Program-made: the position numbers and the translations under genes
The notes under the pieces: generated by a model
The model's input: the letters and a program-made list of their open reading frames with translations, nothing else
What the model was told of the DNA's origin: nothing
Database searches by the model: none
In this document: in pieces, positions 21,502 to 32,734 of the stretch
Layout of the letters: each line of letters opens with the position of its first letter
Position numbering within the stretch: the first letter of the stretch is position 1
Assembly (NCBI GenBank): GCA_029959085.1
Contig: JARWIR010000031.1
Span: forward strand, 4,588,001-4,652,000
Direction: 5' to 3'
From: Nemophila menziesii
Taxonomy: Eukaryota; Streptophyta; Magnoliopsida; Boraginales; Hydrophyllaceae
Length of the DNA: 64,000 nucleotides

Positions 21502-22751
21502 TCCATGAAGATGGTATTGAGGCCCTTGCGGTGTTCATCCGCTTAAACTCGCCTCCTCCTTGATGTAAAAGCTTAAGAGCCTTCCCCCTTATAATAATAT
21601 TCAATCGATCTCTGAAAGGGGGTGGGTAAGTACTTCGTTTCGGCTTCTTACTTTCACGACGAAACTCATTTTCCACCACACTAGAGTAGATAACCGTTCT
21701 CAACGGTATAAGATCATTTTTATTCCTTGTTTCAATCTCGGATTCATCTTTAAAATGTGGTGGGTAGGTGCTCCTCCTTGCCTTTTTGCTCTCGCGGTGT
21801 GGCACCTTGCTTGTATAACACATATTGATCATTTGTGGTAGTCGAGGTGATTCTGATTTTTCATCTTTAATAATGATTCGTGGTAGAGATGGTGATTGGT
21901 GAACTTTTTGGGGCGGATATTCAATTTCTATTTTATCTTTAACCTTTAATTCTTCAATTGATTCTCCAACCATTTCACATTCGTCTTCACTTTCAACCCA
22001 CTCTTCCACTATTACCTCATAATATTCTTTCTTTGGATTTTCTATAACCTCGATCTCCACCTCTTCTTGTTTGCGTTCTATATCTTGATCATGTGTATAC
22101 ACCTTAGGAATAGCAATCTCTGTGTTAACTACTAGGATTTGGGTTGCTAACAAGATCCTCAACCACATGGTGGTCTTTATTTATAATTGGCATGGTGTTC
22201 ATATCACTAGAACTAATACCTTCCTTCAACACCTCCTCCTCAACTATTTCTTCCGGTTAATCTCTTCCATCTTCATAAGACTCGATACTATTGGCAGAAT
22301 GCTGAGAATTAATTATGGATTCCATTTCGTCTAGCTCCTTTTGCAGTCTTTGCAAACGGGAATCTCTCTCATCTGCCAACTTTTGCGATTGTTCATATAA
22401 GCGCATGAAATCTGTAACTGATCTATATAATTGGGAAATTTGTGGTGAAGGTGGAGGTTGTTGAATGTTTTCAACCCACTGGTTGTTCCATTCATGCTCG
22501 TGTTGCTCTTGTTGATAGTTATGAGATGGATAATGTTGATTATTCTCAACCCAATGGTGGTTCCACACTTGTTCTTGTTGATAGTGATATGGTGTTTGTT
22601 GTTGATTATTCACGATCCATTGATTGTTCCATCCTTGCTCTTGCGGGTATTGATAAGGTTGTTGGTAAGAATTAATACCCCATTGTTGTTGTCCCGAAGA
22701 GTCTTCCCAATAGTCAAATGGACTAGGATTTGGGTAATGTTCTCTATACAT
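21482..22751 (-). pseudogene. E2 Gln-rich repeat / coiled-coil protein with pol-like tail
   Basis: One ORF of about 420 codons, starting at ATG 22751, 145 bases after the PBS (the place of gag), now broken by one stop at 22257 and one frameshift near 22150. Residues about 40-105 are three Gln/Asn/Trp-rich repeats of about 22 residues (units like WNNQWIVNNQQ and WNHHWVENNQH followed by YQQEQ). Residues about 108-155 form a charged coiled coil (KLADERDSRLQRLQKELDEM). An acidic stretch follows, then two copies of a RESKKxxRSTYPP motif. The end, GKALKLLHQGG, weakly resembles the integrase tail GHRLKIYHGGE of E5. There is no capsid domain or zinc knuckle. The repeats and coil resemble the C-terminal part of Gag in E1, so a Gag-derived RNP component is possible. 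Function unknown. Confidence 0.6.
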
Positions 22752-22895
22752 CTTTAATTAAATTTCTTGATCATTACCTGAATAAAGCACCTGTAAAAAC
22801 AAAACAAAGCAAACACAAGCGTAAAACTGAAAATAAAAAATAAAAAATAAATGCAACTATCACTAAAGGATAAACACCGTGGTCACACGCTACCG

Positions 22896-22913
22896 TCCCC
22901 GGCAGCGGCGCCA
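22896..22913 (-). other. E2 primer-binding site (tRNA-Asp)
   Basis: Sense TGGCGCCGCTGCCGGGGA, complementary to the 3' end of plant tRNA-Asp, the usual primer of Athila elements. It lies six bases inside the LTR. Confidence 0.88.
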
Positions 22914-22919
22914 AAAACT

Positions 22920-24510
22920 TGGTGGTCCTTTGTGTGTTCTAAAATAAATGCAAATGCTAATCGAACCACAACCGCAAGTGTACGGTTGTCCCAAGTAGTA
23001 ATAAGGATAATACAGATTCGTTCCAAGGACGGAATGGTTGATCACAATGTCTAGCAAATAGTGATTGATGCACTTATGAAAATAAAAGATAATAAAATGT
23101 TTGTTTGGTTTTCGTATTAAGACTAAATAAATGAAAGATAAATATTAAAATGCAAGTAAAAGCTAAGACGCAAGTAAAATGAGTGAAAACGCAATATGAG
23201 ATGTAGTACTTGAGAACGCAAGGATCCTCCCAATCTTACTTCCTAACTTATGTTGTTTAAGGGCTAAATTGGTCAATTACAATGGTCGGGATTCTAAATT
23301 CCTTATACCCCCGTCAGGGTGGACTATAAGGCAATCCTAAAGTGTCACAAGTCCCGTCAGGGTAAATATGATCCACCGTTGGATGATTAAGTGTTTTACC
23401 TCATTGGTCCTAGAATTAGATAAGTTCGTCAGAATCAATAGCTTCTATCCTAGATTGAATAATTAATTCTATACCTAAACCCTCCGTCAGGATGATCCAC
23501 ACACCACATATGTGGAATAGCTTAGATTCTAACACCTGTTCTTAGTTCGCGACTCTAAAAACAGTAAATACTCACAAATTATCGAAAAGAGTAATGGACC
23601 CAATCTAATTTAATTTAGCATAAACTTAAATTCATTATTCGTTATTTCATAAAATTGGGATTCACCCATTGTTTGTTCTCAAGCACTATGAAAAGCTTAG
23701 TTCATATTAAAATTAAAAACTAAATTAAAGGAAATAAGACTCATATTGTTTTACAGAAATAAAATACAGAGAAACCTAATTTCGGAATTGGTTTGGCTGT
23801 GAATTGGAGAGTCTCCATCTCCAAGCTTCTTCCATCTCCAAGCTTCTTCTTTTCCTTCTTTCTGCTTCTTCTCTGGACACTCTCTTCAAAGGATGAATTG
23901 AATTGAAGAATAAATTGAGAGGTACTGGTTAATGAGGTCTAAAAGCCTATTTATAAAGATAAAATCGGATTAGGGCTTTTACTTAAGGTTTAAGTGAAAA
24001 TTAGAAAAGCCCAAGTCCACTAATTAAGCCCAAATCCCGTAACTGCTGCACCACCTCCACTAAAACAGCTCTAGCCGATTCGTTATAACTCCGATTGACC
24101 TCAAATCGCATGCTAAATTTTCGTTACTCGATAAGGAACATAATCTTTTCAAAGGTCAGCGGCTAAATCAACTCGTAAGTGCCTCGAAATCAGCAATCTT
24201 TGGCCTGTTTTCCAGATTTGCAGCTTCAAAATATAATTCTTTTCGGGATTTATCTTCAAGCTTTGACTCTATATCACGATCTTTGACTTTATTCTCGTGT
24301 TCCTCTCCTAGCTAATATTCAAAACCTACAAACTTTTCACTAAAATGCACAAGATTACGCGCAAAAGTTTAATAAATCAAAAATACTAGAAATAAAAGAG
24401 GAAATTCGGATTATTGCATATTTAGCCCAAAAGTCTATCAAATTAATCAAATAAACACCAAAAATGATGTCTCCCAAGGGCATAAAATTAGAACATTTAG
24501 GGAGACATCA
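22920..24510 (-). mobile_element. E2 5' LTR
   Basis: Nearly identical to 17204-18772. A 17-bp tandem duplication (23815-23831 and 23832-23848, CCATCTCCAAGCTTCTT) is unique to this copy. The terminal inverted repeat at 24465-24510 is perfect in its ten outer bases. Confidence 0.92.
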
Positions 24511-24515
24511 GTAAG
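24511..24515. repeat. E2 target-site duplication, right (GTAAG)
   Basis: Matches 17199-17203 exactly. Confidence 0.9.
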
Positions 24516-25140
24516 AGGACTCATTATATTTACCAACGATAGCCTAACGACACGTGATCCTCGCTTATATCAATTCATCCTTCTCCAAGTAGATAGTTTT
24601 CTAAATATATGTATTCTTCTAGGCACGGGTTTTTATGTGTCGACTTTCCTTTTTAGCAATGATCAAATTTACTCATCATGTCTTTGTTGGACATGATGGC
24701 CTTGGGTGTTGTGGATTATAATATCATGTCGATGTGGCGGTTGGAAATGTTGTTCCCATGCTTGTTGTAGTAGTTTTTGACAATGTGGACTAAGCATGGG
24801 TGGAACATCTCAGTTTCTGTGAGAGAAAGATGTTGCCTAGCATTGGAAAGGGACTCGAGATCATTTGGTTATTGAAAGTGAACACATCTCGGCCTTTGGT
24901 AGGTTTAGTGACATTTCCATTTCTTCTTCCATTTTTATTTATCTGATGCAAAATTGCCTGACTTTGTTTTTCGGTGGTATCTCAACGAGTTTGGAACTTT
25001 CATTTCCCACAGACTGTACCAATTTATAAACTGTGACACGCCTGACCAATACAAACATATGAATGGTGGAACTCTGGTGTTTCTCTCGATGATTGCCCAA
25101 TTTGTACCTATCTCTTAGAAAACTTGGCCACCTGGAATTA
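24516..25140 (-). pseudogene. Tat-like gag remnant (part 2)
   Basis: Continuation of the remnant interrupted by E2. Minus-strand frames include SLSNARQHLSLTETEMFHPC near 24800-24870 and KAIMSNKDMMSKFD near 24660, coding-like but with several stops. No zinc knuckle or PBS is clear. Joining the two sides at GTAAG gives one continuous minus-strand remnant, which supports the E2 boundary. Confidence 0.4.
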
Positions 25141-26161
25141 GATAAGGGTCAGGACCACAGAGGTGTGTATCTCGATGTCACTCTAACAAATAAGTTATTA
25201 TTGGGATAAAAAACCGAAAAATATATTTATGGATTAATTCTAACTGTAATATGAACAGTTTAAAAGAATAAGTTCCCTCTCATTGAACTGTTGGTATGTA
25301 TATGTGTAGATATGGAAAGTCCAGTATACATAGTTTGATTTTTGTCGTGTTCTTCAAGAAAGTAACTGTAAGATGATATTTCTCGAGAAATCTAGTATCG
25401 AAGGTGTCCTTAACGTACGGCTCGACAAAAACTTATCATCATCATAATAAAAAGAGTAAATACCTCGTTTACCCCTTATACTATAGGTCATTTGACAACT
25501 TACCCCCTCCCTCTGCTATATTTTTTTTTCGTACTGGTTACCTCCCATTGTTAGTTTTCGTGACTCGTTACCCCTATTAACGGAAACCGTAAAAAATCGT
25601 CGTTCGTTGGTCACATGTTGGTAATGTGGGCAAATTTCCGTGAAAATTTACCCCTTGCACTAAGATATTCGTTACATTTAGCCCATTTTACCCTTTCAAT
25701 TTCGAAGCTAAAGAAAAATATGGGTGTTTCTTTGGAGTCTGGTAGAAGATAGATTACCCACGGCTTACAACTTAAACAAACGGGGTATTTTGGAGTGTCA
25801 AGAGTGTGGAATATGCGATGCGGAGGTGGAAAATAAATCTTATGAGATGAGGACGTAACATACCACTTATAAGACCTTAAAAGGTTGCAGGAAGTGGCGG
25901 AAATATGTATGCTAAAAGGTGGCTTAAGCCCACCTATATCTATTTTGTAAATATGTGAAATCTTATAATTTACTTATGAATATGAATCAAATGAATATAG
26001 TAGTATATGGCATGTCTACTACGGCTTAATACACTTTTTCTCATGGCTTCATTATCTGGAAAAAGTATAATCGCTCCATGGGGGCGGTGAGTGGTATGGT
26101 GGGTAAGTTCGGATGATGGTGGATCTCCAAGGGGTCGGCGAGGGTAACAGCTCGATGGTGA
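25141..26161. other. intergenic, non-coding
   Basis: AT-rich to 25450, then pyrimidine-rich short lines (TTTACCCCTTATACT, TTACCCCCTCCCT, GTTACCCCTATTAACGG) near 25460-25580 that look like a repeated plant intergenic motif. No gene or element boundary recognised. Confidence 0.4.
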
Positions 26162-26661
26162 GTGGTTTGGGGTGGTTCGAATAGTAGATGGTGGTGCGCT
26201 GCTCGTGGTGCTGGTGCGGTTTTGGAGGGTTGGTGGGATTGTAATAGATGGTGGTGGTGCGAAGGGATGCAGACCTGCTGCTACACAGGTCGTGGTGGCC
26301 TCGAAATCACAGCAGCAGCGGCCTTTGATGGTGGTGGTGGCTCGATCTGGTGTTGGTGGACCGCGATCTGGTTGTGGTGGCTCGATCTGGTGTTGGTAGA
26401 CCTCGATCTGGTCTGCGCTTGGTGGTGGCGGTCAGCGGCTCGATGTGTTGGTGTTATGTTCATGCTTGGTGGCCTGGTGGGGGTGCAGTTGACGTGTCGC
26501 GGGGAGAGAAGCAGACGGGAGGGGCTGCGACAGGTGGATCTGGGTTTTGGATGGGTTGTTTGATGGGTGGTGGATCTAGTGTCTCGCCGACGGGAGGTGG
26601 GGCTGCGGGAGAGAGAGAAAAATTGGGAGGGGTGGGTTTTCAATTTTCTGTCGACAGATAA
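26162..26661. repeat. G-rich GTGGTGG repeat block
   Basis: Strongly GC-skewed segment built from GGTGGTGG runs and a loose tandem unit around GGCTCGATCTGGTGTTGGTG (copies near 26338, 26372 and 26396). Frames open on both strands (133, 103 and 120 codons) are low-complexity by-products of the skew. It contrasts sharply with the AT-rich neighbourhood. Confidence 0.6.
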
Positions 26662-26940
26662 ATGGGGTGGGTGGGTGTATTTTTATTGGTTTGTTTAGTA
26701 GGATCCTAACTAGGGTAGTTGGTATCCAATTGGGGCCCTATTTTATAATGTTGAGGTTGTAATGGGCCTCTAAACCTCTTTTACCTATTTTAAGTTCGTC
26801 GATTTAGTAGTATTATGCTTGTTCCTTTTTAGCTTTTGGTGACTGGGGCATATATTTCTTATAAATAGACAAATTAAACTGGGGGCACGCTCAGATACGA
26901 ACTGGTCTTTATGCAATAATACACTAAAAAATAGAAATTG
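26662..26940. other. intergenic, nothing recognised
   Basis: No coding pattern. The 3' flank of the LINE. Confidence 0.4.
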
Positions 26941-26948
26941 AGATATTC

Positions 26949-26958
26949 TTTTTTTTTT
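26949..26958 (-). other. LINE 3' poly(A) tail
   Basis: Ten A in sense orientation, following the AT-rich 3' UTR after the RNase H stop at 26999. This marks the 3' end of the LINE. Confidence 0.7.
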
Positions 26959-26998
26959 GTCGAATAAACTTAAATTAAAATAGAGTTACAAATTAAAA

Positions 26999-28195
26999 TT
27001 AACCAATCCCTAGTGGATGAAAATCCGACAAAAGAAGTTTTGTTAATTGAGGAGGGGGAACTAGATTCCAAATACTAAACAAAGAGCCCTTGAGCTTTTG
27101 TTTAGTAACCCAATTAGCACACAAATTCATTGATCTCTTAGCAAAAGAGATTTTCAAATTACAAGTCAACTTACTTCTAGTTATACAGTTAACTAAAACC
27201 TTAGAATTACAAAAAACTTTCCTACCAAAAACAGTTTGGTTAACTAACAATTTACAATCACTCTCAATTTCTACTATGCCTCGAGGGTAGCAAGTTGCCA
27301 TCTCACAAGCTTCCACCACTCCTCTAGCCCCAGCTTCCATTGGAGAGTTAGCTGTAATAATTTGAGCTTTTCCATCAATCATCTTTCCATTAGAGTCCCT
27401 AACAATACATGCAAAGGATGCTTGTTTAGTGAGTTTATTGAATGATGCATCGCAGTTTATCTTTAAATTTCCAATACAAGGTGGTTTCCACCCTGTTAAA
27501 CTTTCATAATTCCCACATATAGCCATTGAATTGTTAAACAATCCTTCCTGATGACCCATATTATGAATAACCACATTTTCATTCTCATTAAGCCTTGAGT
27601 TGTTGACTTTTTTTGCCTCAGATATATTCATTGTAGCAAGAAAAAATTCATCACTGGCTTTAAGGGCCTCTTGTAATGTTTTCTCAGGTTCAGGTGTAAC
27701 CCCTCTAAAAATAAATTCATTTCTCCCTATCCATATAGACCAGGCTATATAGAAAGCAATTTCACCAAGTCTAGTATCTGCATTATCAGATTCAGTCATA
27801 CAAAGCCTAATAAAGTTAATCCATCTGTTAACATTACAAGTTGGTTGAGTTTGAGCCTTAAAACCAAGTGGACTAGCCATCCACACAGCTTTAGCCCAAG
27901 AACAATGAAACAAAATGTGCTCAACACTTTCAATTTCAGATTCACATAATTGACATAAAGAAGATTCAACAGATTTCCTCTTTTTCATATTTTCATTAGT
28001 AGGTAAAGCATTTTCACAACATTTCCAAATAAATTTCTTAACTTTAGGTTGCACTTTCATTTTCCAAATCAACTCCCAATCCTCAGATTGTAGTTTAAAG
28101 GAAGTATCAGCCACTTTATTCTTAATCATTTCATCCTTTTTTTGTGCCTTCCAGAGAATCTTATATATATCCTTTACACAGACATATCCATTCAT
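26999..28195 (-). pseudogene. LINE ORF2, zf-RVT and RNase H part
   Basis: 398 open codons. Residues about 50-110 are the RT zinc-binding region (FIWKCCENALPTNENMKKRK, then CQLCESEIESVEHILFHCSW). Residues about 245-360 are an RNase H domain of the RVT_3 type: INCDASFNK (first Asp), SPMEAGARGVVEAC (Glu) and ESDCKLLVN (Asp). The last motif reads LCANWVTK, with Asn where this family usually has His or Asp, so activity is doubtful. The domain would remove RNA during target-primed reverse transcription. It is separated from the RT by the (TA)n tract and a frame change, so it is a downstream part of ORF2 and not a gene of its own; the Met at 28195 is internal. Confidence 0.85.
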
Positions 28196-28220
28196 AGAGA
28201 AGGGTCAGAATAGAGAGTCC

Positions 28221-28238
28221 TCACAAGTAAAAGGAGGG

Positions 28239-28321
<83 letters not shown>

Positions 28322-30140
28322 ATATGGTTGCAGCAACTTCAAGGTCAAAGAGTTGATTAAATAAAGGCAAATTCCATTCAGATGTTTCAAAATTTATGAG
28401 CTCAGAGACATAATTTAGGTTACAGCCTAAAGGCTTTGAAAGAAGAGAGAAATCTGGGACCCAAAGATCCTCCCAAATCTTAATTTGCTTACCATTCCCC
28501 ACTTTCCATCTCAAAGACTTAAGAAAACAATTTCTGCCTTCTAAAAGGCTTTTAAAACCCCATGAACAATTTCTAGGTAAGATAGCTTCAGAGAAATCAG
28601 ATAGAGGGAAATATTTTCCTTTAAGAACTTTAAACAATAAAGAATCTTTCATGTTCATAAATTTCCAAGCATTAGAGGAGAGCAAGGCTAGATTCTGGCA
28701 ATGAAAGTCTTTAAATCCCAATCCTCCATCCTGTTTAGAATTCATAAGTGTATTCCATTTAACCCAGTGGCACTTATCTTGACCTTGATTATTCCAGTAA
28801 AAAATAGAAATAAGTGAAGTAAGATGTGAAGTAACTTTATTAGTTATTAGAAAAACTGACATCAAGTAGTTTGGGATAGCCCCAATAGCTACTTTGATTA
28901 ACACCTCTTTCCCACTTTTTGAAAGTAATTTTGTGTCCCAACTTTCCATCCTATTCAAAATTTGTTCAAGTAACCATTCTAAAGATTTTACCTTGGATTT
29001 TCCCCAAGATGAAGGAATACCGAGGTATTTTCCAAGATGATCAAGTTTTCTCATGTTTAAATGAGTTGAGATTTTATATTTTTCAGCCTCATGTGTGTTT
29101 TTGCTAAACAAAATACCACTTTTATTCAAATTTACTTTCTGGCTTGTTGCAAAAGAGTAACAGTTCAAAATATTTCTGAATATATCAATGTTGTTTTCAT
29201 CAGCTTCCATGAAAAAAAGTTTATCATCAGCAAATAACACATGTGTAAGCGTAGGAGCCTTTCTAGCCAGCTTTATACCTTTAAAAAGTTCCATTTCCAC
29301 ATAAGAATCAATAAGGTGAGTGAGAGCCTGAGTTACAAGGCAGAACAGATAGGGGGAGAGTGGGTCCCCTTGTCTCAGCCCTTTTTGTGGCTTTTCAAGA
29401 CAGTATAGCGGTCCATTTATCTGTATTTTGTAAGTGAATGATGTAATACAACTTTGAATCCATCTAACCCACTTTGAATTAAAGCCCATCTAATATAAGA
29501 GATCAAGAAGAAAATCCCATTCTATGTTTTCATAGGCTTTGCTCATGTCAGCCTTTATACCTAAACTGTACTTCTTTAAATATCTCTTATTATTTAAGAA
29601 GTGAGTAACTTCTTGTGCTAATAAAATGTTATCAAAGATAGATCTATCAGGTATAAATGATGTTTGAGTTTCTGATATAAGGCTACCAATATAAACTTGT
29701 AATCTAGAAGTTAAGATTCTTGAGATCACTTTATAAACAAAATTAGCACAGCTTATAGGTCTGAAAGAAGTAATAACATCTGGATTTTGACATTTAGGGA
29801 TTAAAGCAAATATAGTACTAATTGCCTCAATTGAAACATCTTCATCCATAAATTCATTAACAAGCTCAAAAAGATCCAATTTAATATCTTCCCAAAACTT
29901 TTTATAGAAAAAACCCCCAAAACCATCAGGGCCTGGTGATTTGTCACTACCTAAGGACCATACTGCATCCTTGACTTCCTCTAAAGAAGATTTAGCAGTT
30001 AAGTTCTCATTAATTTCATTTGTTACAACTTTCTTTACTTTAGACAGTATTGGGGAATAGTTTCTTTCCCCTACTGTCTTAAAAATATTATTATAGTAAC
30101 CTGTTATTTCTCGAACAATATCATCATTATTAGAGAGCCA
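28221..30140 (-). pseudogene. LINE ORF2, reverse transcriptase
   Basis: Target-primed reverse transcriptase of the L1 type. Motifs in order: DKSPGPDGFGGFFYKKFW (near 29920), IPKCQNPDVITSFRPISC, FIPDRSIFDNILLAQE, KADMSKAYENIEWDF (motif A, catalytic Asp present), GLRQGDPLSPYLFCLV, and HVLFADDKLFF (motif C, FADD, near 29225). The thumb and connection follow (ILNRMESWDTKLLSKSGKEV, GGLGFKDF). A stop at 29490 lies between motifs A and B, and the frame is lost again at the (TA)n tract. Apart from these it is well preserved, so this copy is not old. Confidence 0.88.
28242..28319. repeat. (TA)n microsatellite inside LINE ORF2
   Basis: About 78 bases of uninterrupted TA between the RT and zf-RVT regions. 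It is read as Tyr-Ile repeats and shifts the frame into an early stop. Confidence 0.95.
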
Positions 30141-31291
30141 AAACCATTTGTATCCTTAATTTTAAGGATTTTATTCCTTGTTCTCTTAACTTTTGTAATA
30201 GAATGAAAGTATTTTGAGTTTCTATCTACCAATTTTAGCCAGTTATTCTTTGACCTCAGGGACCAATATGACTCCTCCTTTTTCCAATAATCTTCAAGCT
30301 CAATACTCAGAGAGTTGAATAAAACTTCATTCTCATCACTGTATGGCTCGTTGATGATTTTTTCTAACTTTAATAAGCTATTATTGATAAGAATCCTATT
30401 GTTCAGGATCCTCTGTCTAGCCCACTTAGATATATGCCTTTGTAACTGAGATAATTTATGTTTAAATTTATAAACACCTCTCAATTCCATATGGCATCCT
30501 GATTTCCATTTACTCTTTATCAAAATACATAAAGAGTTATTGTATATCCAACCTTTCTCCAACACAAATCTTTTTTTGTGTTTGCCTTTGAAAATTCCAA
30601 ACTTTAAGAGGATAGGTGAGTGATCAGACCCTAGAGGGGGTAAAGTATCATTCCAACAGTATGGGTAACATTTCATCCACTCATCATTTACCAATATTCT
30701 ATCTAGTCTTTGCCTGATTTGCCGGTTGCTATTTCTCTTGTTAGACCAACTGAAATTACAGCCAAAGGCAGGAAGATCAAGCAAGGAGTTAGATTCTATA
30801 AAGGTATTGAATAAAAGCATATTTTTCTTATGATTCGTATTAATTTCTCCACCAAGCTTTTCAGAGGAGAACCTTATCAAGTTAAAGTCTACCATGAAAC
30901 ACCACAATTTGGAAACATGAATCAAATCATTAAGCTTTTTAATAAAGTTAGCTTTATTCTCATCAACAGGTGGGCCATATACAAAGTTAATTTCACACAA
31001 TTCCGAATTGGGACCCGAGTATGTGCATTGTATCAAGTTCTTATCAGAGTAGATAAGATTAAAAAGATCAGGCTCCTTCACAAAAACCGCAATTCCACCA
31101 GATAAACCTTCAGGGTCTACTTTTGCAACTAAAATTAAATTGATTTTAGTGCTTAAGGAAAGTAAATAATCAAATTTGCGCTTAGTTTCAGAAAGGAATA
31201 ATACCTCTATTTTGTGAGTCTTGATCATGTCAATCAAGCTCAGCTCTGTCAAGGCTGTGCCAATGCCTTGACAGTTCCACGCTTGAATCAT
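30104..31291 (-). pseudogene. LINE ORF2, APE-type endonuclease
   Basis: 395 open codons from ATG 31291, the start of ORF2. It encodes the apurinic-like endonuclease that nicks the target. MIQAWNCQGIG (Asn), FLSETKR (Glu), FVYGPP, MVDFNLI (Asp and Asn present, but Val where Gly is usual) and GSDHSPILLK (Asp-His) follow in the expected order. The frame ends at 30104 by a frameshift, after which the linker to the RT continues in another phase. ORF1 lies about 230 bases upstream. Confidence 0.88.
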
Positions 31292-31518
31292 TGGTGGTTT
31301 TGGGGTTGATTTGGGTCAACCCCGCAAACCTCTTCAGCATCTAAACCTCATCTTCATACCATTTCTCAATGCCACAGCCATCTTCATCCTCTATCACTTC
31401 TTTATCCATCTCTTCTTGTTCAGCCATCTCATCATCCCTTCCTTGAACAAAGGGAATAAGAGTTGCTGGAACAAGAGATTCAAATTCATCATCCTGAGTT
31501 AAACCTAAGTCTGCTTTT

Positions 31519-32370
31519 TTAGTTCTGAACCTTATTATCTTGGCTCATAATGTAAGGTTTCCTTGTTTCCACAATCTCACCTTCCTCAATATCTCATTCT
31601 ACCTTCTTATATTTCTTTTTCAAAGGCTTCTTAGCCTTTTGATTAATAGTGTTATTCTTAACAGCTTTGAACACAAATTTATCCTGAACTGCATATCTGA
31701 TCCAATTTCCCAACCTCATAGACAACTTATTAGGATTATCACAATCCTTTTCTTCATGTGAAACAATTCCACATTTAAAACAAAAGTCAAAGAGTTTTTC
31801 ATACTGAAATTATATCTAAACATTCTGTTCTTTAGCAATCTTAAAATTTAAACCTGACTGAAGAGGTTTATTTACTGAACATTCAATACGAGCTTTAATA
31901 GTAGAATCCTCCTTAAACTTAACAGGATCAGGAAGAAAGACTTGAAGGACATTACCAATCTTAGAGGCAATTTTAGATACATTTGCCTCTTTAATAAACA
32001 AAGGTGGGATGCCATTAAACCTAACCCAAAAAGCAGTTTCATCAAGAAGAGAAGGATTCTTAATTGTTTCTGCATATTTTTGGACAAGAACGTGAAAACC
32101 AAATATATGATACAGTCTATTATCCCAAAGAATTTCCAAATCCTTTTCATTATCACATTGGACAGTAAAGATATTCATTCCAATTTTATCAACATTAATT
32201 CTTCCTTTAACACCCCAATATTGAATGATAATCTTTTTGAGATAGTTAAGATTTATAATACCTGTAGCCACCACTCTCAACAAGAGTTTCGGTTCATCAT
32301 ATTTAGAGTACACAACCTCTTTATCTGGAGAAAGACAAAAATCATCTTCTGAGTCTCCATTATATGCCAT
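31519..32370 (-). pseudogene. LINE ORF1 (DUF4283-like, CCHC)
   Basis: From ATG 32370. Residues about 25-175 match the DUF4283 domain of plant LINE ORF1 (KLLLRVVATGIINLNYLKKI, then FHVLVQKYAE and FWVRFNGIPPLFIKE). Two stops near 31810 break the frame. Beyond them (31741-31800) lies a zinc knuckle CFKCGIVSHEEKDC (C-X2-C-X4-H-X4-C), then a Lys-rich tail with one more stop, ending near 31519. The product would coat LINE RNA. The 136-codon plus-strand frame over it is a shadow. Confidence 0.82.
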
Positions 32371-32734
32371 AGTGACAGAGACTAGAAAATTAAAGTAATA
32401 GTAAACTCAATAAAGCACTAAATAGTTATTTTAATGAATCAGATACTTGCATTTCTTTTATACATCCGAGGCCAAATTTATTTACATATATGGATTACAA
32501 TTATTAGTTGTTGTTTAAGTGGTTAAGATATTTCAGTAACTCACATGATAGATAATTTTTTTTTGGACGGAGATAGATAATTAAATACAACCGTTTTATA
32601 TTAAAAAATGAGCTCCAGGTTCTTTGAAAAAATTTAAAAAATAATTAAAACATTTGTTTTAGTTTTAAAAAACCAAAAAATAAGTTCAAGTTCTTTGAAT
32701 ATAACGGATTTGAAGGAAACCAATTCAAAATAAG
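32371..32734. other. AT-rich intergenic, LINE 5' flank
   Basis: It holds the unmapped 5' end of the LINE. No other feature recognised. Confidence 0.4.

Larger units (their letters stand above)
17204..24510 (-). mobile_element. E2: non-autonomous Athila-type element, complete
   Basis: A complete 7.3-kb element with two LTRs (1569 and 1591 bp), PPT, PBS and a 5-bp TSD. The internal region (18773-22919, about 4.1 kb) has no capsid, protease, RT, RNase H or integrase core. It holds a Gln-rich ORF, a palindrome block, a remnant of the extra ORF and the conserved 3' region. The two LTRs differ at about 30 positions by eye over roughly 1.57 kb (near 2%), plus a 17-bp duplication, so the insertion is fairly recent. 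LTR ends, PBS and the PPT hairpin match those of E5, its likely helper type. Confidence 0.9.
26949..32370 (-). mobile_element. LINE (L1-type non-LTR retrotransposon)
   Basis: A near full-length plant LINE on the minus strand: ORF1 (DUF4283-like plus zinc knuckle), ORF2 (APE endonuclease, RT, zf-RVT, RNase H) and a 3' poly(A), visible as ten T on the plus strand at 26949-26958. The few lesions seen are one frameshift between endonuclease and RT, a stop at 29490, a (TA)n tract at 28242-28319, and stops in ORF1. The true 5' end lies somewhere above 32370; I could not find a target-site duplication pairing with the sequence beside the poly(A). Confidence 0.88.

Noticed and set aside
26162..26661. 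Overlapping frames of 133, 103 and 120 codons on both strands
   Set aside because: Low-complexity by-products of GGTGG repeats; open on both strands, no domain.
31942..32352. 136-codon plus-strand frame
   Set aside because: Antisense shadow of LINE ORF1, which has a recognisable domain.
32371..32560. Search for a LINE target-site duplication matching the sequence next to the poly(A) at 26941
   Set aside because: AGATATT-like words occur near 32527, but no convincing match of usual length was found by eye.
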